64,000 nt of DNA from Otis tarda (GCA_026413225.1 CM048552.1:215536553-215600552), one strand, 5' to 3'; shown: positions 1 through 19,944, numbered from the stretch's first letter. Translations and numbers: made by a program. Notes: generated by a model not told the origin, from the letters alone.

Positions 1-74
1 GGAGTTTTCGTTGGGGGGGCGGCGTTAACACAGACCTGGTTTAACGCGCGTCTTTTCTTCCCGTTCCGGACCAG

Positions 75-8792
<8,718 letters not shown>

Positions 8793-9311
8793 GCGGCGAC
8801 GGACGCTCCCGGAGCGGAGCGGGTGCTGCGGGCGGCGCGGGTTGCCGATAAAGCGCCGCCGAGGCTCGCAGCGTGCGACGTGGCCGCAGCGGCGGCGAGG
8901 GCAGGCGGGCAGGGCGGCGGCGGGCTCCCTGCTCCTGCCGCCGCCGCCGCCCCGGAGCCGGGCGCGGGCAGGAACTCGGGTGCCCTGGGGTGGGCGCCGG
9001 GGGCCGGGGGCCGGGGTGGGTGCCGAGGAGCCGCGCGGCCGGCCGGGGACGCACGGGTGGAGGGGATCGGGCTTCGCGGGGCGCAGGAGCAGGTGTCGGA
9101 GCTTTTTTAAAAAAGGGGAAAAGCAGATTTCAAACCCCGCGGGAGCCAGGGCGGCCGGCGGGGGGTTCGTCGCTCCCCGCGGAGCGGCCGGCTGCGGAGG
9201 CCGGGTTTGCGGGGACGGGGTCGGGCGGGGAGCGAGCGCGCGCCAGCTTGAATTGAGACGCGCGCCGGGCGGCCTGGCTCTGTATTTCACCCGCTTCTCT
9301 TTATTGACGGC

Positions 9312-9317
9312 AATAAA
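9312..9317 (+). terminator. CLPB: CLPB poly(A) signal AATAAA
   Basis: First canonical AATAAA on the plus strand after the CLPB stop codon, giving a 3' UTR of about 540 bp (8793 to roughly 9335). A GT-rich stretch (GGCGTGCGCACCCCCGCGTGTCTGG begins shortly after) could serve as the downstream element. Confidence 0.85.
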
Positions 9318-9339
9318 CACGGCGTGCGCACCCCCGCGT

Positions 9340-10110
9340 GTCTGGCGCGGGCAGGGGGAGGACGGGGCGGCGCTGGGGGGTTCCTGCCGCCTCCGCGGGT
9401 CCCCAGGGCGGGCTGGGGGTGACCCCCGGCACGTGAGGGGGGGCGCCGGGGGAAAATCCACCCGATTTCTGCGGCTCCGAGCCTCGCCGGGGATCGGGGG
9501 GAAGCGTGGGCCGGCGGCGCGAGCGGTTTGAGGGTTTGCCTTCCTCAGCCTTCGTCGTCGCCGTCACCGTGGCACCTCACCGACACAGCACCGGCGGCGC
9601 GTGGCGGGGACGGATCCTGAGGAGTGGGGAACCGGCACCAAAAGGAGATTGAACCAAATAGCCCGCCCCAACCAATGAGCCCTGAGCGGCCGTCGGAGGC
9701 GGCTGTGGTCCCCGTCCGACGCGGCGAAGCCGCCGCGCTGGCCACGGCTGAGCCCAACCCAACGGGCGGGAACGGGAGTTGCCGGCTCGCTCGCTGCCAC
9801 TCCCCGCTGTGCTGCAGCCGGGGAATCCCCCCTGAGGGGGAGGCTCCCCAAAACCCCGGGCTGCCTCGCGGGGTGCCGAGCGGTGCGCCCGGAACGGCCG
9901 TTGCCTCCTGCGGCGACGAGACGTTGGCCAACACCGGCCCCGCGCTCCGTGCAGCTGCCAGCCCGGTGCGGGACGGGCGGCACCGCGGAGCCGAGGGGCA
10001 AAGCCGGGGTCCCGGGGGTCTCCCCGGGTGCCAGCCGGGCCCCGAAACTGGGGGAGCCGCAAGGAGAAATGGGGCGGAAAATGGTGGGCCTCGCAGCGGC
10101 GGTGAGGGGT
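9340..10110. other. Intergenic between CLPB and PHOX2A, no feature seen
   Basis: GC-rich unique sequence. Open frames on both strands here lack splice signals and any recognisable protein similarity. Confidence 0.6.
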
Positions 10111-10124
10111 GCGATGGGCTGAGC

Positions 10125-10832
10125 CCAGCGTGCTGTGCCGTGCTGTCCCGTGCCATGCTGTGCCATGCCGTGCCGTGCCATGCTGTGCCATGCCGTGCCG
10201 TGCCATGCTGTGCCATCCCATGCCAGGTCACACCATGTCACCCTGTGCTGTGTCGTGCCGTGGTGTGCTGCCACGCCGTGTCATGCTGTGCCACACCACG
10301 CTGTTCTGTGCCGTGCCGTGTCAGGCTGTGCCGTGCCACACGCCGCTGTGCCATTCTGCTCCACGCTAGGCCAGTCTCTGCCGTGTTTTACCGTGCCACA
10401 TCATGCCCTTCAGTGCCATGGCATGCCGTGCTGTGTCACGCCGTGCTGTACTGTGCAGTGCCATGCCATGCTGTGCTGTGCCACACTCTGCCGTGCCGTG
10501 TCACCCTGTGCCATGCCATGTTGTGCCATACCATGCTGTGCCACGTCACCCTGTGCGTTGCCATGCTGTGCTGTGCCATGTTGTGCCACGCTACAGTGTG
10601 CCATGCCGTGCCATGCCGTGCAATGCTGGGCCGTGCTGTGCCATGCTGTGCCGTGCCACGCCATGTCATGCTGTGCCACACCACGCTGTTCCGTGCCGTG
10701 TCACACTCTGCTGTGCCATGTCATGCTGTGCCACACTCTTCCACGCCCTGTCACCCTGCGCAGTGCCACGCAGCACCATGTCATACTGCACCGTCCCGTG
10801 CCGTCCCGTGCCGTCCCGTGCCAGCCCCGCGG
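10125..10832 (+). repeat. TGCCR pentamer minisatellite (TGCCATGCCGTGC-like)
   Basis: About 700 bp built from five-base steps TGCCA, TGCCG and TGCTG, with occasional TCACC and CACGC variants. It is diverged, so there is no perfect long unit. All frames are rich in Cys, Ala, Met, His and Pro codons and largely lack stops, giving false ORFs up to 429 codons. A related motif recurs in the TOMT intron near 45060-45500. Confidence 0.9.
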
Positions 10833-11121
10833 AGCGCAGCCGCGAGGGCCCCATGGGTGGGAGAATCCCGGCTCTGGCAGGGGGTGCACGCGGGGCCCTC
10901 CCCGCTCGTTTGATTTGTTTTTAATTGTGCTGCAGGCGCGACGCCGGCGTCCTCCGAGCCACCAGCGGCGGGTGAAAGGGCTCCCAGTGACAGATCAAAT
11001 AAATGCGCCAGCGCGGCCGGGCCGGGAACAATAAACGGGAGCAGGATCCGGAGGGGAGAAACATCAGGCTGTGACGGGGGAAATTCAATTACCGCCAGCC
11101 CTCAGCCCCGTGCCGGGCTCC

Positions 11122-11132
11122 TAATTCGATTA
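11122..11132. promoter_or_regulatory. Palindromic P3-type homeodomain site TAATTCGATTA upstream of PHOX2A
   Basis: TAAT-N3-ATTA is the cooperative dimer site of paired-class homeodomains with glutamine at position 50, the class PHOX2A and PHOX2B belong to. It lies 1.98 kb upstream of the PHOX2A ATG in a small AT-rich island (10915-11135) within very GC-rich DNA. That it is functional is inference. Confidence 0.5.
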
Positions 11133-11843
11133 GGGGCAGGCGAGCTCCTGCGAGCGTGGGGCCTCGCTGCGGCCCCCGGCGCGGGGCTTTGTCACCGCCA
11201 ACAAAGCGGCGACCGCGGCCGGAGGCTCCCGGCACCCTTGGGCCGCACGCGGCGTGGGACCGGTCACGGGCCGAGAGCCCGCCGGTGCAAAATTTGGGGG
11301 GGGGTCTCCGTGGGGTGATGTGGCCGGGATGGGGACAGTGCGGGCACGGGCTGCGCCCGGTCAGCGTCACCGCTGAAGGTGGGACGTGAGCGGCGCGGGG
11401 GTCCCGTCACAGGAGGTCCCGTCGCAGGGGGTCCCACCAGCCCCCCAGCTCCAGGTGGGCCCTGACCCACGGGCACAGCCCCCAGGTCACAGATGGCTCC
11501 CCCTGGAGATGGAGGGGCGGGGGTCCCTGTCCCCAGCTCCCCCAATTTGGGGGGCAATGGGGGGATGGGAGGGTCAGCCCACCCTCCCCCACCCCACGGA
11601 CGATGCCGGAGACAGCGGGGTGCCCCTGCTGCCAGCCCCCGCCAAAAGCAGGCGGTGGCACCCACCGCATCCCAGTGCCCCCCACCCCCCCACCTTGTCT
11701 CCCTCCCTCTCCTCTCCCCCTTCATCCCCCTCACCCTCCTCGCCCCCCCCACCCCCCGCCCCGTTCTGCCCCCGGCCCCGGGTACCGGCAGCAGCAGCTC
11801 CTTGCGTGGCAGATTGCTGCCTAATTAGTTTAGAGGGAAAACT

Positions 11844-11854
11844 TAATTGAATTA
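11844..11854. promoter_or_regulatory. Second palindromic P3-type homeodomain site TAATTGAATTA
   Basis: Another perfect TAAT-N3-ATTA, 1.26 kb upstream of the PHOX2A ATG. It sits in an AT-rich island (11815-11935) that also holds CTAATTAG (11821-11828) and CTAATTAA (11924-11931). A CAGCTG E-box lies at 11961-11966. This is the best enhancer candidate in the window. Occupancy is untested. Confidence 0.5.
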
Positions 11855-12289
11855 ACTTTTTCACAACTCCAGCAGCCTGACAGTCGGGGCCCTCGCTCGG
11901 CCGCCAGCCCCCAGCCCCGTGATCTAATTAACGGCTTCGGCAACCTGCCCGCTCCCCGGCCAGCTGGGGCGGGTGGGGGGCACCCGCCAGCCCCCCCCCC
12001 CGCCCCACACCGGCACCCACGGGGGTCCCTGAGGGTCCCACGCCGGGGATCGGGCCCGGCTGGGGGGCACCCGGGCTGCGAGGGCTGAGCCCGGCGAGGG
12101 GGCGTCGAGTCCGGCGGGTGGGGGGGCATCGGCTCTGCCCTGTGGGGCGCGGGGGGGTGTGGGGCAGGGCGTGGGGGCCGATGCCGAGCCCCGGCCCCTC
12201 CCGCCCCACAGCGCGAGGGCGGCGACCCCCGGCTCCCCGGGCCGGGGCACGGAACCCTGGGCTGCGGGGCCGGGGGGTGAAATCCCCAG

Positions 12290-12425
12290 CAGGGAAAGTG
12301 CCCCCTTGAGAAGGTCCCCAACCCCCATAGGCCCCCCACAGCCCCCCACAGCCCCCTGCATCCCCCCACAGACCCCACAGCCCCCTGAGTCCCCCTACAG
12401 CCCCCCCAGGCCCCCCCACAGCCTT
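12290..12425 (+). repeat. CCCCACAGCCCCC short tandem array
   Basis: Repeated steps of CCCCCCACAGCCCC with small variations upstream of PHOX2A. On the minus strand this reads as G-runs separated by TGTGG. Confidence 0.7.
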
Positions 12426-12491
12426 TGCCTTGGCCCTTCGGGGGTGGGGGGGCAAGGGGCCCAGCTGGGGTGGGATAAGGGGCTTGGAAAT

Positions 12492-12755
12492 TCAGTGGGG
12501 TGGGAATGGGATGAGATGGGGATGAAGGTGAGGATGAGGATGGGATGAGGATGAAGAGGAGGATGAGAACCGGATGGGATGGGATGAGACGAGATGAGAT
12601 AAGGATGACGACAGGCATGAGGATGAGGATGAGGATGAAGATGAGGATAGGGATGAGAACGGAATGGGAAAGGGGATGGGATGGAGATGGGGATGAAGAT
12701 GAGGATGAAGGTGAAGATGGGATGAAGATGAAGATGAAGACGAGGGTGGGATGAA
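12492..12755 (+). repeat. Purine-rich GGATGA/GATGAA array
   Basis: About 260 bp of six-base steps GGATGA, GATGAG and GATGAA on the plus strand, almost pure purine. It lies about 360 bp upstream of the PHOX2A start codon. Confidence 0.85.
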
Positions 12756-13062
12756 GCTGGGAGGAAGGCACGGCCAGGGCCAGGGCCGCTGCGGAGCCGG
12801 GGCCACGGGGGGGAGAAGGGCCCGGTACCGGCTGCAGATTCGGGGGATCCCCACCGCGCACCAGGACACGGGTGGGCCCGAGACCCCGCTCCCCGCCTCC
12901 CCCCGACGTGAGGGAGCCCACGAAGGGTTAAGGGGGGCGGGGGGCCGGCTCCTCCCGCTCCCGCCCCCCGGGCGATATTATCATGCAAACCCCCCTTCCT
13001 CCTCCTCCTCCTCCTCCTCCCCCCCTCCCCAGCCGGGGCTTTGTCCGCCCCCCCCCCGCCGC

Positions 13063-13070
13063 TATATTAA
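13063..13070 (+). promoter_or_regulatory. PHOX2A: Possible PHOX2A TATA box (TATATTAA)
   Basis: TATATTAA lies in a G/C-rich context 46 bp upstream of the PHOX2A ATG and just after a CCTCCT-rich tract (12990-13025). If used, transcription would start near 13095-13100 and the 5' UTR would be very short. A start further upstream is equally possible. Confidence 0.4.
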
Positions 13071-13115
13071 GGGGGGCGGATGGCGGGGGCGAGCGGCCGG
13101 GTGGCCCCGCTCGCC

Positions 13116-16100
13116 ATGGACTACTCTTACCTCAACTCCTACGAGTCCTGCGTGGCCGCCGTGGAAGCCTCTGCCTACGAGTTCAGCCCCTGCAGCCAGG
13201 CCGGGCCCTTCCCCTACAGCCCGGTGCGGGGCGGGGGGTTCGGGCCCGCCGCCCCCTGCCCCCCCTGGCCCCCGCCGCCTGCGCCCTGGGGCCGCTCCGC
13301 GACCACCAGCCCTCGCCCTACCCCGCAGGTAACGGCACCGCGCCCACGCGTGGGGGGGAAGAGGGGGAGGGGGAGCCCAGGGCAGCCCCCCACCAGGGTC
13401 TCTGGGCAGCCCCGGCGGTGACCGGTACCCTCGGGGGTCGGGGTCGTCGGTGACCGGTGCCGTGAGTTCCCGGGGTCGTCGGTGACCGGTGCCGTGGGTT
13501 CTCAGCCCCCCCGGTGACCGGTACCCTCGGAGATCGGGGCCTCCGGTAACCGGTACCGTGGGTTCTCAGCCCCGTCAGTAACCGGTTACTGTCACGGCTC
13601 GATACCGTCGGGGTCGGGGCTGCCGATGACCGGTACCGTGGGTTCTCAGCCCCTCCCGTGACCGGTACCGCGGGTTCCTGGGACCGTCGGTGACCGGTTA
13701 TCGTGTTACCGTCAGGGCTCGACACCGTCGGGGTCCGGTGCTTTCGGGGGTCGGGGTCGCCAGTGACCGGTGCCGTGGGTTCTCAGCCCCGGCGGCGACC
13801 GGTTACCGTCAGGGCTCGATACGGATGCTCGATACGGCATCGATACGGGCCCCCGGTCAGGGATGGGGGCCGTCGGCAACCGGTGCCGTGGGTTCTCAGC
13901 CCCGGCGGTGACCGGTACCGAGGTCGCCGCCATCGGTGACCAGTTACGGTCCGGGCTCGGTGCCTTCGGGGTCCGGTACAATCGGGGCTCGATGACATCG
14001 GTGTCGGGTACCATCGAGGGTCGGGGCCGCCGGTGACCGGTACCGTGGGTTCTCAGCCCCGCCGGTGACCGGTTACCGTCAGGGCTCCGTGCCGTCGGGG
14101 TCCGGAACCATCGGTTCCCGGGGCTTCGATGTCCGGTTACCGTCAGTGACCGGTACCGTAGGTTCTCAGCCCCGCCGGTGACCGGGGCCGTGAGTTACCG
14201 GGGCCGTCGGTGTCCGGTACCGCCCGTGCACGCTGCCAGCAGTATCCGGTACCGTCGGTGCCCGGCACTATCGGTTCCCGGGGCCGTCGGTGTCCGATGC
14301 CGTCGATCCCCGGTGCCGTCGGTGCAGCCGGTCCCCGGTGCTGTCAGGGCTCCGTGCTACCGGTAGCGGCTGCTCCCGGTGTCCGGTACCGTCCGTGTTC
14401 GTTACCGCCGGTTCCCGGTGCCTCCGCTCCCCCCACTCCCCGCCCCACGCCGCGGTACCGGTGGCGGAGCCCCCAGGACTCCGGAGCTGGGCTGGGCGGG
14501 GGTCGCCGCCCGCGGGCTCCCCCTCCCCGCTCCGCTTTCGTTGCGGCCGCGCTGCCGGACGGATCGGTAACGAAGGAGACGCCCGACGGTACCGGCCGCC
14601 TCTCCCCCGCCCCGGCCCCGGCCCCGGCCCCGGCCCCGGCCCCGCTCCGGCCGAGGGAACGAACGGCACCGAGGGGCGCGGCCCCGCTCCCTGCAGCCCT
14701 GCCCGGTGCATCCCAGTCCATCCCAGTCCAGTCCATCCCTGCATCCCTGCTCCCTGCAGCCCTGCCCGCTGCATCCCAGCCCGGAATATCTCTGCCCGGT
14801 CCATCCCAGTCCATCCCTTCCCGGTCCATCCCCGCTCCCTACATCCCTGCTCTCCAGCCTCTGCTTCCCGGTCCATCCCAGTCCGGTGCATCACTTCCCA
14901 GTGCGTTCTTGCTCCCTGCATCCCTGTGCATCCCTGCCCGGTGCAACATAAGGCATCCCTTCCCGGCCCATCCCTGCATCCCTTCCTGGTGTATCCCTGC
15001 CCGGAATATCCTCCTCGGTCCATCCCTGCTTCCTGCATCCCTTCCCGGTCCATCCCAGTCCATCTCTGCCCGCTGCATCCCAGTCCAGTCTATCCCTGCT
15101 CCCCACATCCCTTCGTGCTGCATCCCTGTCCATCTCTGCCCAGTCCATCCCAGCCTGGTGCATCCTTGCCCAGTCTGTCCTTGCTCCCTGCATCCCCGTG
15201 CATCCCTGCCCGGTGCAACCCAGTGCATCCCTTCCCAGTGCACCCCTGCTCCCTGCACCCCTGCCCGGTCTATCCTGGTCCATCCCTGCTCCCTGCATCT
15301 CTGCCCAGTCCATCCCTGCCCGCTGCACCCCAGCCCAGTCCATCCCTGCCCCCTGCATCCCTGCTCCCAGCGTCCCTGCCCGCTGCGTCTCTGCTCCCTG
15401 CATCCTGCACCCCAGCCCAGTCCGTCCCTGCCCCCTGCATCCCTGCTCCCGGCATCCCTGCCAGCTGCGTCTCTGCTCCCTGCATCCTGCACCCCAGCCC
15501 AGTCCGTCCCTGCCCCCTGCATCCTTCCTGCTGCATCCCTGCTCCACACATCCCTGCTCCCCACATCCTTTCCCAGTCCATCCCAGCCTGGTGCATCGCT
15601 TCCCAGTCCGTCTTTGCTCCCTGCATCCCTGTGCATCCCTGCCTGGCGCAACCCAGTGCATCCCTTCCCAGTGCATCCCTGCTCCCTGCATCCCTTCCTG
15701 CTCCATCCCTGCATCCCTTCCTGCTCCATCCCTGCATCCCTTCCCAGTCCATCCTGATCCACCTCTTCCCAGCCCATCCCTTCCCGGTCCATCCCCGCAT
15801 CCCTTCCTAGTCCATCCCATCCTGGTCCATTCCTTTCCAGTCCATCCCTCATCCCTTCCCAGTCCATTCTGATCCATCCTTCCCAGTCCATCCCTGCTCC
15901 CTGTATCCCTTCCAGGTCCATCCCTGCATCCCTTCCCAGTACATCCCATCCTGGTTCATCCCCTCCCAGTCCATCCCTTCCGAGTCCATTGCTTTCCAGT
16001 CCATCCCTCATCCCTTCTCAGTCCACCCCTTCCCAGCTGATTCCAGTCCATTCCTTCCCAGTCCATTCCTTCCCAATCCATCCTTTCTCAGTCCATTCCT

Positions 16101-19100
16101 GCATCCCTTCCCAGACCATCCTGGTCCATCCCTTCCCAGTCCATCCCTGCTCCCAGTTCATTGCTTCCCAGTCCATCTCATCCTGGTCTATCCCTTCACA
16201 GTCCATACCTTCCCAGTCCATCCCTGCATCCCTTCCCAGTCTATCCCTTCCCCAGTCCATCCCTGATCCCTTCCCAGTCCATCCCATCCCAGTCCATCCC
16301 TTCCCAGTCCATCTCATCCTGGTCCATCCCTTCCCAGCCCATCCCTTCCCAGTCCATCCCTTCATCCCTTGCCAGTCCATCCCATCCCAGTCCATCCCTT
16401 CCCAGTCCATCTCATCCTGGTCCATCTCTTCCCAGCCCATCCCATCCCAGTCCATCCCTGCATCCCATCCCAGTCCATCCCTCCATCCCATCCCAGTCCA
16501 TCCCATCCCAGTCCATCCCTGCCCCCCGCCCCCGCCTGGTGAAATCCCCCTTCCCGAGTGCCGCCTCCTCTCACTGCCATCGTCTCCCTCCCTCCCCCCC
16601 CCAGTTCCCTACAAATTTTTTTCGGAGGCGTCGGGGATCAACGAGAAGCGGAAGCAGCGGCGGATCCGGACGACGTTCACCAGCTCGCAGCTGAAGGAGC
16701 TGGAGCGCGTCTTCGCCGAGACGCACTACCCCGACATCTACACGCGCGAGGAGCTGGCCCTCAAGATCGACCTCACCGAGGCGCGCGTCCAGGTGGGCGG
16801 GCGGCGCCGGGCACGCGGCCGGCCGCGCAATTCCCGGCCGGATCGGGGGCAAACGCGGCGGGGTTGGGCAGTTCCCAGCCGGATTGGGCACTTCCCGGCC
16901 GGATCGGGGGCAAACGCGGTGGCGTTGGGCAGTTCCCAGCCAGATTGGGCACTTCCCGGCCGGATCGGGGGCAAATGTGGTGGGGTTGGGCAGTTCCCAG
17001 TTGGATTGGGTGGAAATGGGGCGGGGTTGGGCAATTCCCAGCCAGATTGGGGGGAAATACAGCAGATTTGGGCAATTCCCGGCCGGATGGGGGGCAAACA
17101 CGGCGGGGTTGGGCAGTTCCCAGCCGGATTGGGCAATTCCCGGCTGGATCGGGGGCAAATGTGGTGGGGTTGGGCAGTTCCCAGCTGGATTGGGTGGAAA
17201 CAGGGCAGGTTTGGGCAATTTCTGGCCGGATTGGGTGGAAATGGGGCGGGTTTGGGCAATTCCCAGCCGGATCAGGGGGATACACAGCAGATTTGGGCAA
17301 TTCCCGGCTGGTCTGGGGGGAAACGGGGCAGATTTGGAGCAATTCCCATCTGGTTTTGGGGGGAAACGGGGCAGATTTGGGCAACTCCCTTCCATTTCTG
17401 GGGGAAAGGGGGGGATTTGCGCAATTCCCTTCTGGCTTTGGGGTGGAAATGGGGCAGTTTGGGGCAATTTCCTTCCAGTTTTCAGTGAAAATGGGGCAGT
17501 TTGGGGTGGTTTGGGGCGGTTTGGGGCAGTTCCCTACTGGTTTTGGGTGGAAATGGGGCAGATTCGGGTGGAAATGGGGCAGTTTTGGGCAGTTCCCTTC
17601 CATTTTGGGTGGAAACAGGGCGGTTTTGATGCAGTTCTCTGCCGGTTTTGGGTGGAAATGGGGCGGTTTGGGGCAATTCCCATTTGGTTTGGGTGGAAAC
17701 GGGGTGGATTTGGCCAATTCCCTTCTGGTTTGAGTGGAAACGGGGCAGTTTGGGGCAATTCCCTTCCAGTTTTGGGTGGAAAGAGGGCAGTTTCAGGCAA
17801 TTCCCCTCTGGGTTTGGGGGGAAACAGGGAGGATTTGGGCAATTCTTGTCCAGTTTTGGGTGGAAATGGGGAGGTTTGGGGCAATTCCCTTCTGGGTTTG
17901 GGGGAAATGTGGCAGTCTGGGGCAATTCCCTTCCATTTTGGCTGGAAATGGGATGGTTTTGGGCAATTCCCTTCCGGTTTTGGGTGGAAATGCGGCAGTT
18001 TTGGGGCAGTTCCCTGCTGCGTTTTGGGTGGAAATGGGGCGGACTTGGGCGATTCCCATCTGGGTTTAGGTGGAAATGGGGCAGTTTGGGGCAACTCCCT
18101 TCCGTTTTGGGTGGGAACGGGTCAGTTTTCAGGCAATTCCCTTCCGGGTTTTGGGTGGAAATGGGGTGGGTTTGGGTGTCAGCGGGGCACTTTTGGGGCG
18201 ATTCCCGCTCCCCAAGGATCAGGCTCCCTGGGCCGCCCCCCAGCACGGCCTTGCAGCCGGGGACGCTCTGGGGGTGCAGGGCCGTGTGGGACCCCTGCCC
18301 CCCCCCGTAGCAGCCCCTGGGACGGCCGGGCTGACCTCAGCCTTCAGCGTCCCGCGGGCAGGAGGGATGCTGCAGCCCCCGGGGCTGGGGGGCCCGGACC
18401 CCTGGACGGGGGATCCCTGGGGCTGGGGGGTCTTGGTCCCAAAGGGGGGACTCATGGGGCTTTGGGGGCTCCTGGTCCTAAGGACAAGGGATCCCTGGGG
18501 CTGGGGGGTCTTGGTCCCAAAGATGGGGAGACCCGTGGGGTTGGGGGGTCACGGCCCCCCAGTATCACCAGTGCCGCGCCCGGGTTCGGCATGGCAGAGG
18601 CCTGTGGCCGGTTTTAAGCACCCTGACCCCCCGGCGCTGGGGGAAACGTTTCACCCGTGGGGGTGGGGGTGCCGCGAGGGGCACCCGCGGGTCCCCCAAA
18701 CGCTGGGGTCCTCCCGCCCCCTCCAGGTCTGGTTCCAGAACCGCCGAGCCAAATTCCGCAAGCAGGAGCGAGCGGCCAACGCCAAAGGCTCCGGCGCCAA
18801 CGCCGCCGGCAAGAAGTCGGAGCCGCGCTCTTCCTCGGAAGACGACGAATCCAAGGAATCCAACTGCAGCCCCACGCCCGACAGCACCGCGTCCCTGCCC
18901 CCCGCCGCCGCCGCCAGCCTGGGCAGCCCCGGCGGCAGCCTGAGCCCCAGCCCCGGCGCGGGGGCGCCCGTGGCGCCCGCCCACCCCCCCCAGCCCCTCA
19001 AGGCGCCCGTCTGGGCCGGCGTGGGCGCCGCCGGCGGGGCCGCCAACGCGGCCGAGCTGCTGAAGGCCTGGCAGCCGGCCGAAGCCGTGCCGGGCCCCTT

Positions 19101-19161
19101 CTCCGGCGTCCTCTCCTCCTTCCATCGGAAACCCAACGCCCTCAAGACGAACCTCTTCTGA
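13116..19161 (+). CDS. PHOX2A: PHOX2A, paired-type homeodomain transcription factor
   Basis: Nuclear homeodomain activator required for noradrenergic and autonomic neuron identity. Coding exons: 13116-13328, 16605-16792 and 18727-19161 (stop TGA). The product begins [12 protein letters not shown]. Exon 2 carries most of the homeodomain ([10 protein letters not shown] to EARVQ), and exon 3 opens with helix 3 ([15 protein letters not shown]). An acidic/serine stretch [11 protein letters not shown] and the conserved ending [15 protein letters not shown] follow. Exon 1 is out of phase: the ATG frame reads through CPPWPPPP, but the conserved [11 protein letters not shown] is one frame over. Exon 1 is 213 nt where 214 is needed to splice in phase to exon 2, so one C is probably missing from the C7 run at 13259-13265. 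With that base the protein would be about 278 residues (human 284). Both introns are filled by minisatellites. Confidence 0.95.
13415..14200 (+). repeat. Minisatellite A in PHOX2A intron 1 (GACCGGTACCGTGGG units)
   Basis: About 780 bp of imperfect units around 30-60 bp long. They are built from GGTGACCGGTACCG, TGGGTTCTCAGCCCC and GTCGGGGTC blocks. The core ACCGGT and GGTACC words are palindromic. Confidence 0.88.
14700..16535 (+). repeat. Minisatellite B in PHOX2A intron 1 (CATCCCTTCCCAGTC units)
   Basis: About 1.8 kb of pyrimidine-rich units. Building blocks are CATCCCTGC, CATCCCTTCCCAGTC and CATCCCAGTC, combined into variable higher-order units. It ends 70 bp before the exon 2 acceptor. 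It opens false ORFs of over 500 codons in two plus-strand frames and nearly 400 on the minus strand. Confidence 0.92.
16835..18185 (+). repeat. Minisatellite in PHOX2A intron 2 (TTGGGCAATTCCC units)
   Basis: About 1.35 kb of units near 40-60 bp. They combine TTGGGCAATTCCC or TTGGGGCAATTCCC with GGTGGAAATGGGGC. The left third uses GGCCGGATCGGGGGCAAA, while the right uses TTCCGTTTTGGGTGG, so the array drifts in composition from one end to the other. It is stop-poor and gives a false 577-codon frame. Confidence 0.92.
18370..18560 (+). repeat. Short G-rich duplication before PHOX2A exon 3
   Basis: Three copies of a roughly 60-70 bp unit containing GGATCCCTGGGGCTGGGGGG and TCTTGGTCCCAAAG. It lies between the intron 2 minisatellite and the exon 3 acceptor. 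Confidence 0.7.
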
Positions 19162-19736
19162 GGCGTCGAAACGCGCCGCGCCCGCCATGCGCCGAGGAGA
19201 GGGAGCGGGGACGCGGCGGCAGCCCCCAGCCCCCCCGGGAGACCCCCCCGCCGCGGGCCGAGGAAGCACTTTAGGGGTTTTTAGGGGCCCGCGGGTGGAG
19301 CGCGGCGGCGGGGAATTCGGCAGCCAGAGGCCCCTCGGCGCGGGGAGGGGGTGACGCCCCCAAAAATCCCACCCGAGGACACGGATTCGCCCCCCCCGGC
19401 AGCACCCAGGCGAGGCTGGGGGGGAGGAGACCCCCGCCCTGGGATGCGATGGGATTTGGGGGGGCCCAACGCAGGGATGGGGGTTTGCGGGGGCCGAGGC
19501 ACCGGACCCTCGTCGTCCCGCTGCGTCGGGCCCATCACCCCGCAGAGGGGACCGACCCCCCCCGAGCGAACGGTGGGACCCCCCCGAGGAGCCACGCCCC
19601 CGGCCCGGCTGAGGTGGGCTTGGGTTTCGCCTTTTTTTGGTTGTTTTGTTTGTTTGTTTGTTTTGGGTTTTTTGTTTTGTTTTGTTTTTTAACGGTTCTG
19701 TAATTTATTGCCCCCGTTTGCAAATTAACTAATCCA

Positions 19737-19742
19737 AATAAA
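19737..19742 (+). terminator. PHOX2A: PHOX2A poly(A) signal AATAAA
   Basis: Canonical AATAAA 575 bp after the PHOX2A stop, following a T-rich 3' UTR segment (19626-19690). A minus-strand AATAAA lies seven bases further on, at 19749-19754. Confidence 0.85.
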
Positions 19743-19748
19743 ACTTAA

Positions 19749-19754
19749 TTTATT
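19749..19754 (-). terminator. Minus-strand AATAAA facing PHOX2A; possible far INPPL1 poly(A) signal
   Basis: TTTATT on the plus strand. Together with the PHOX2A signal it forms AATAAA-N6-TTTATT. If INPPL1 used it, its 3' UTR would be about 2.5 kb and cross two arrays. No canonical minus-strand signal exists closer to the INPPL1 stop, so this is the nearest one, but its use is unproven. Confidence 0.35.
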
Positions 19755-19944
19755 GACGACACCGCCGCGCCCCTCCCCTCCCCGCCCCCCCGGCTGCAGG
19801 TGGTGGGGGTCCGCACAGCCCCCCCCGTGTGGGTCGGGGACCCCCAGCCGCGCCTTAGGGGTGTTTGGGGGCGGCTGGTGGGGGGGGGACACGGGGATGG
19901 GGGGGGCACGCTTCCAAATGGGGCAGAAGTGACGGTGCTGAGAC

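Noticed and set aside
8845..8851. GATAAAG after the CLPB stop as a poly(A) signal
   Set aside because: A canonical AATAAA follows at 9312 in a better context; the GATAAA-type variant is weak.
14210..16011. Overlapping ORFs of 515 and 506 codons (plus) and 390 codons (minus)
   Set aside because: Translation of the CATCCCTTCCCAGTC minisatellite in PHOX2A intron 1; low-complexity HPCSLHPCP or GMQGAG repeats only.
16884..18617. 577-codon plus-strand ORF with [13 protein letters not shown] repeats
   Set aside because: It is the PHOX2A intron 2 array read in an open frame; the unit drifts and the same DNA is open in other frames.
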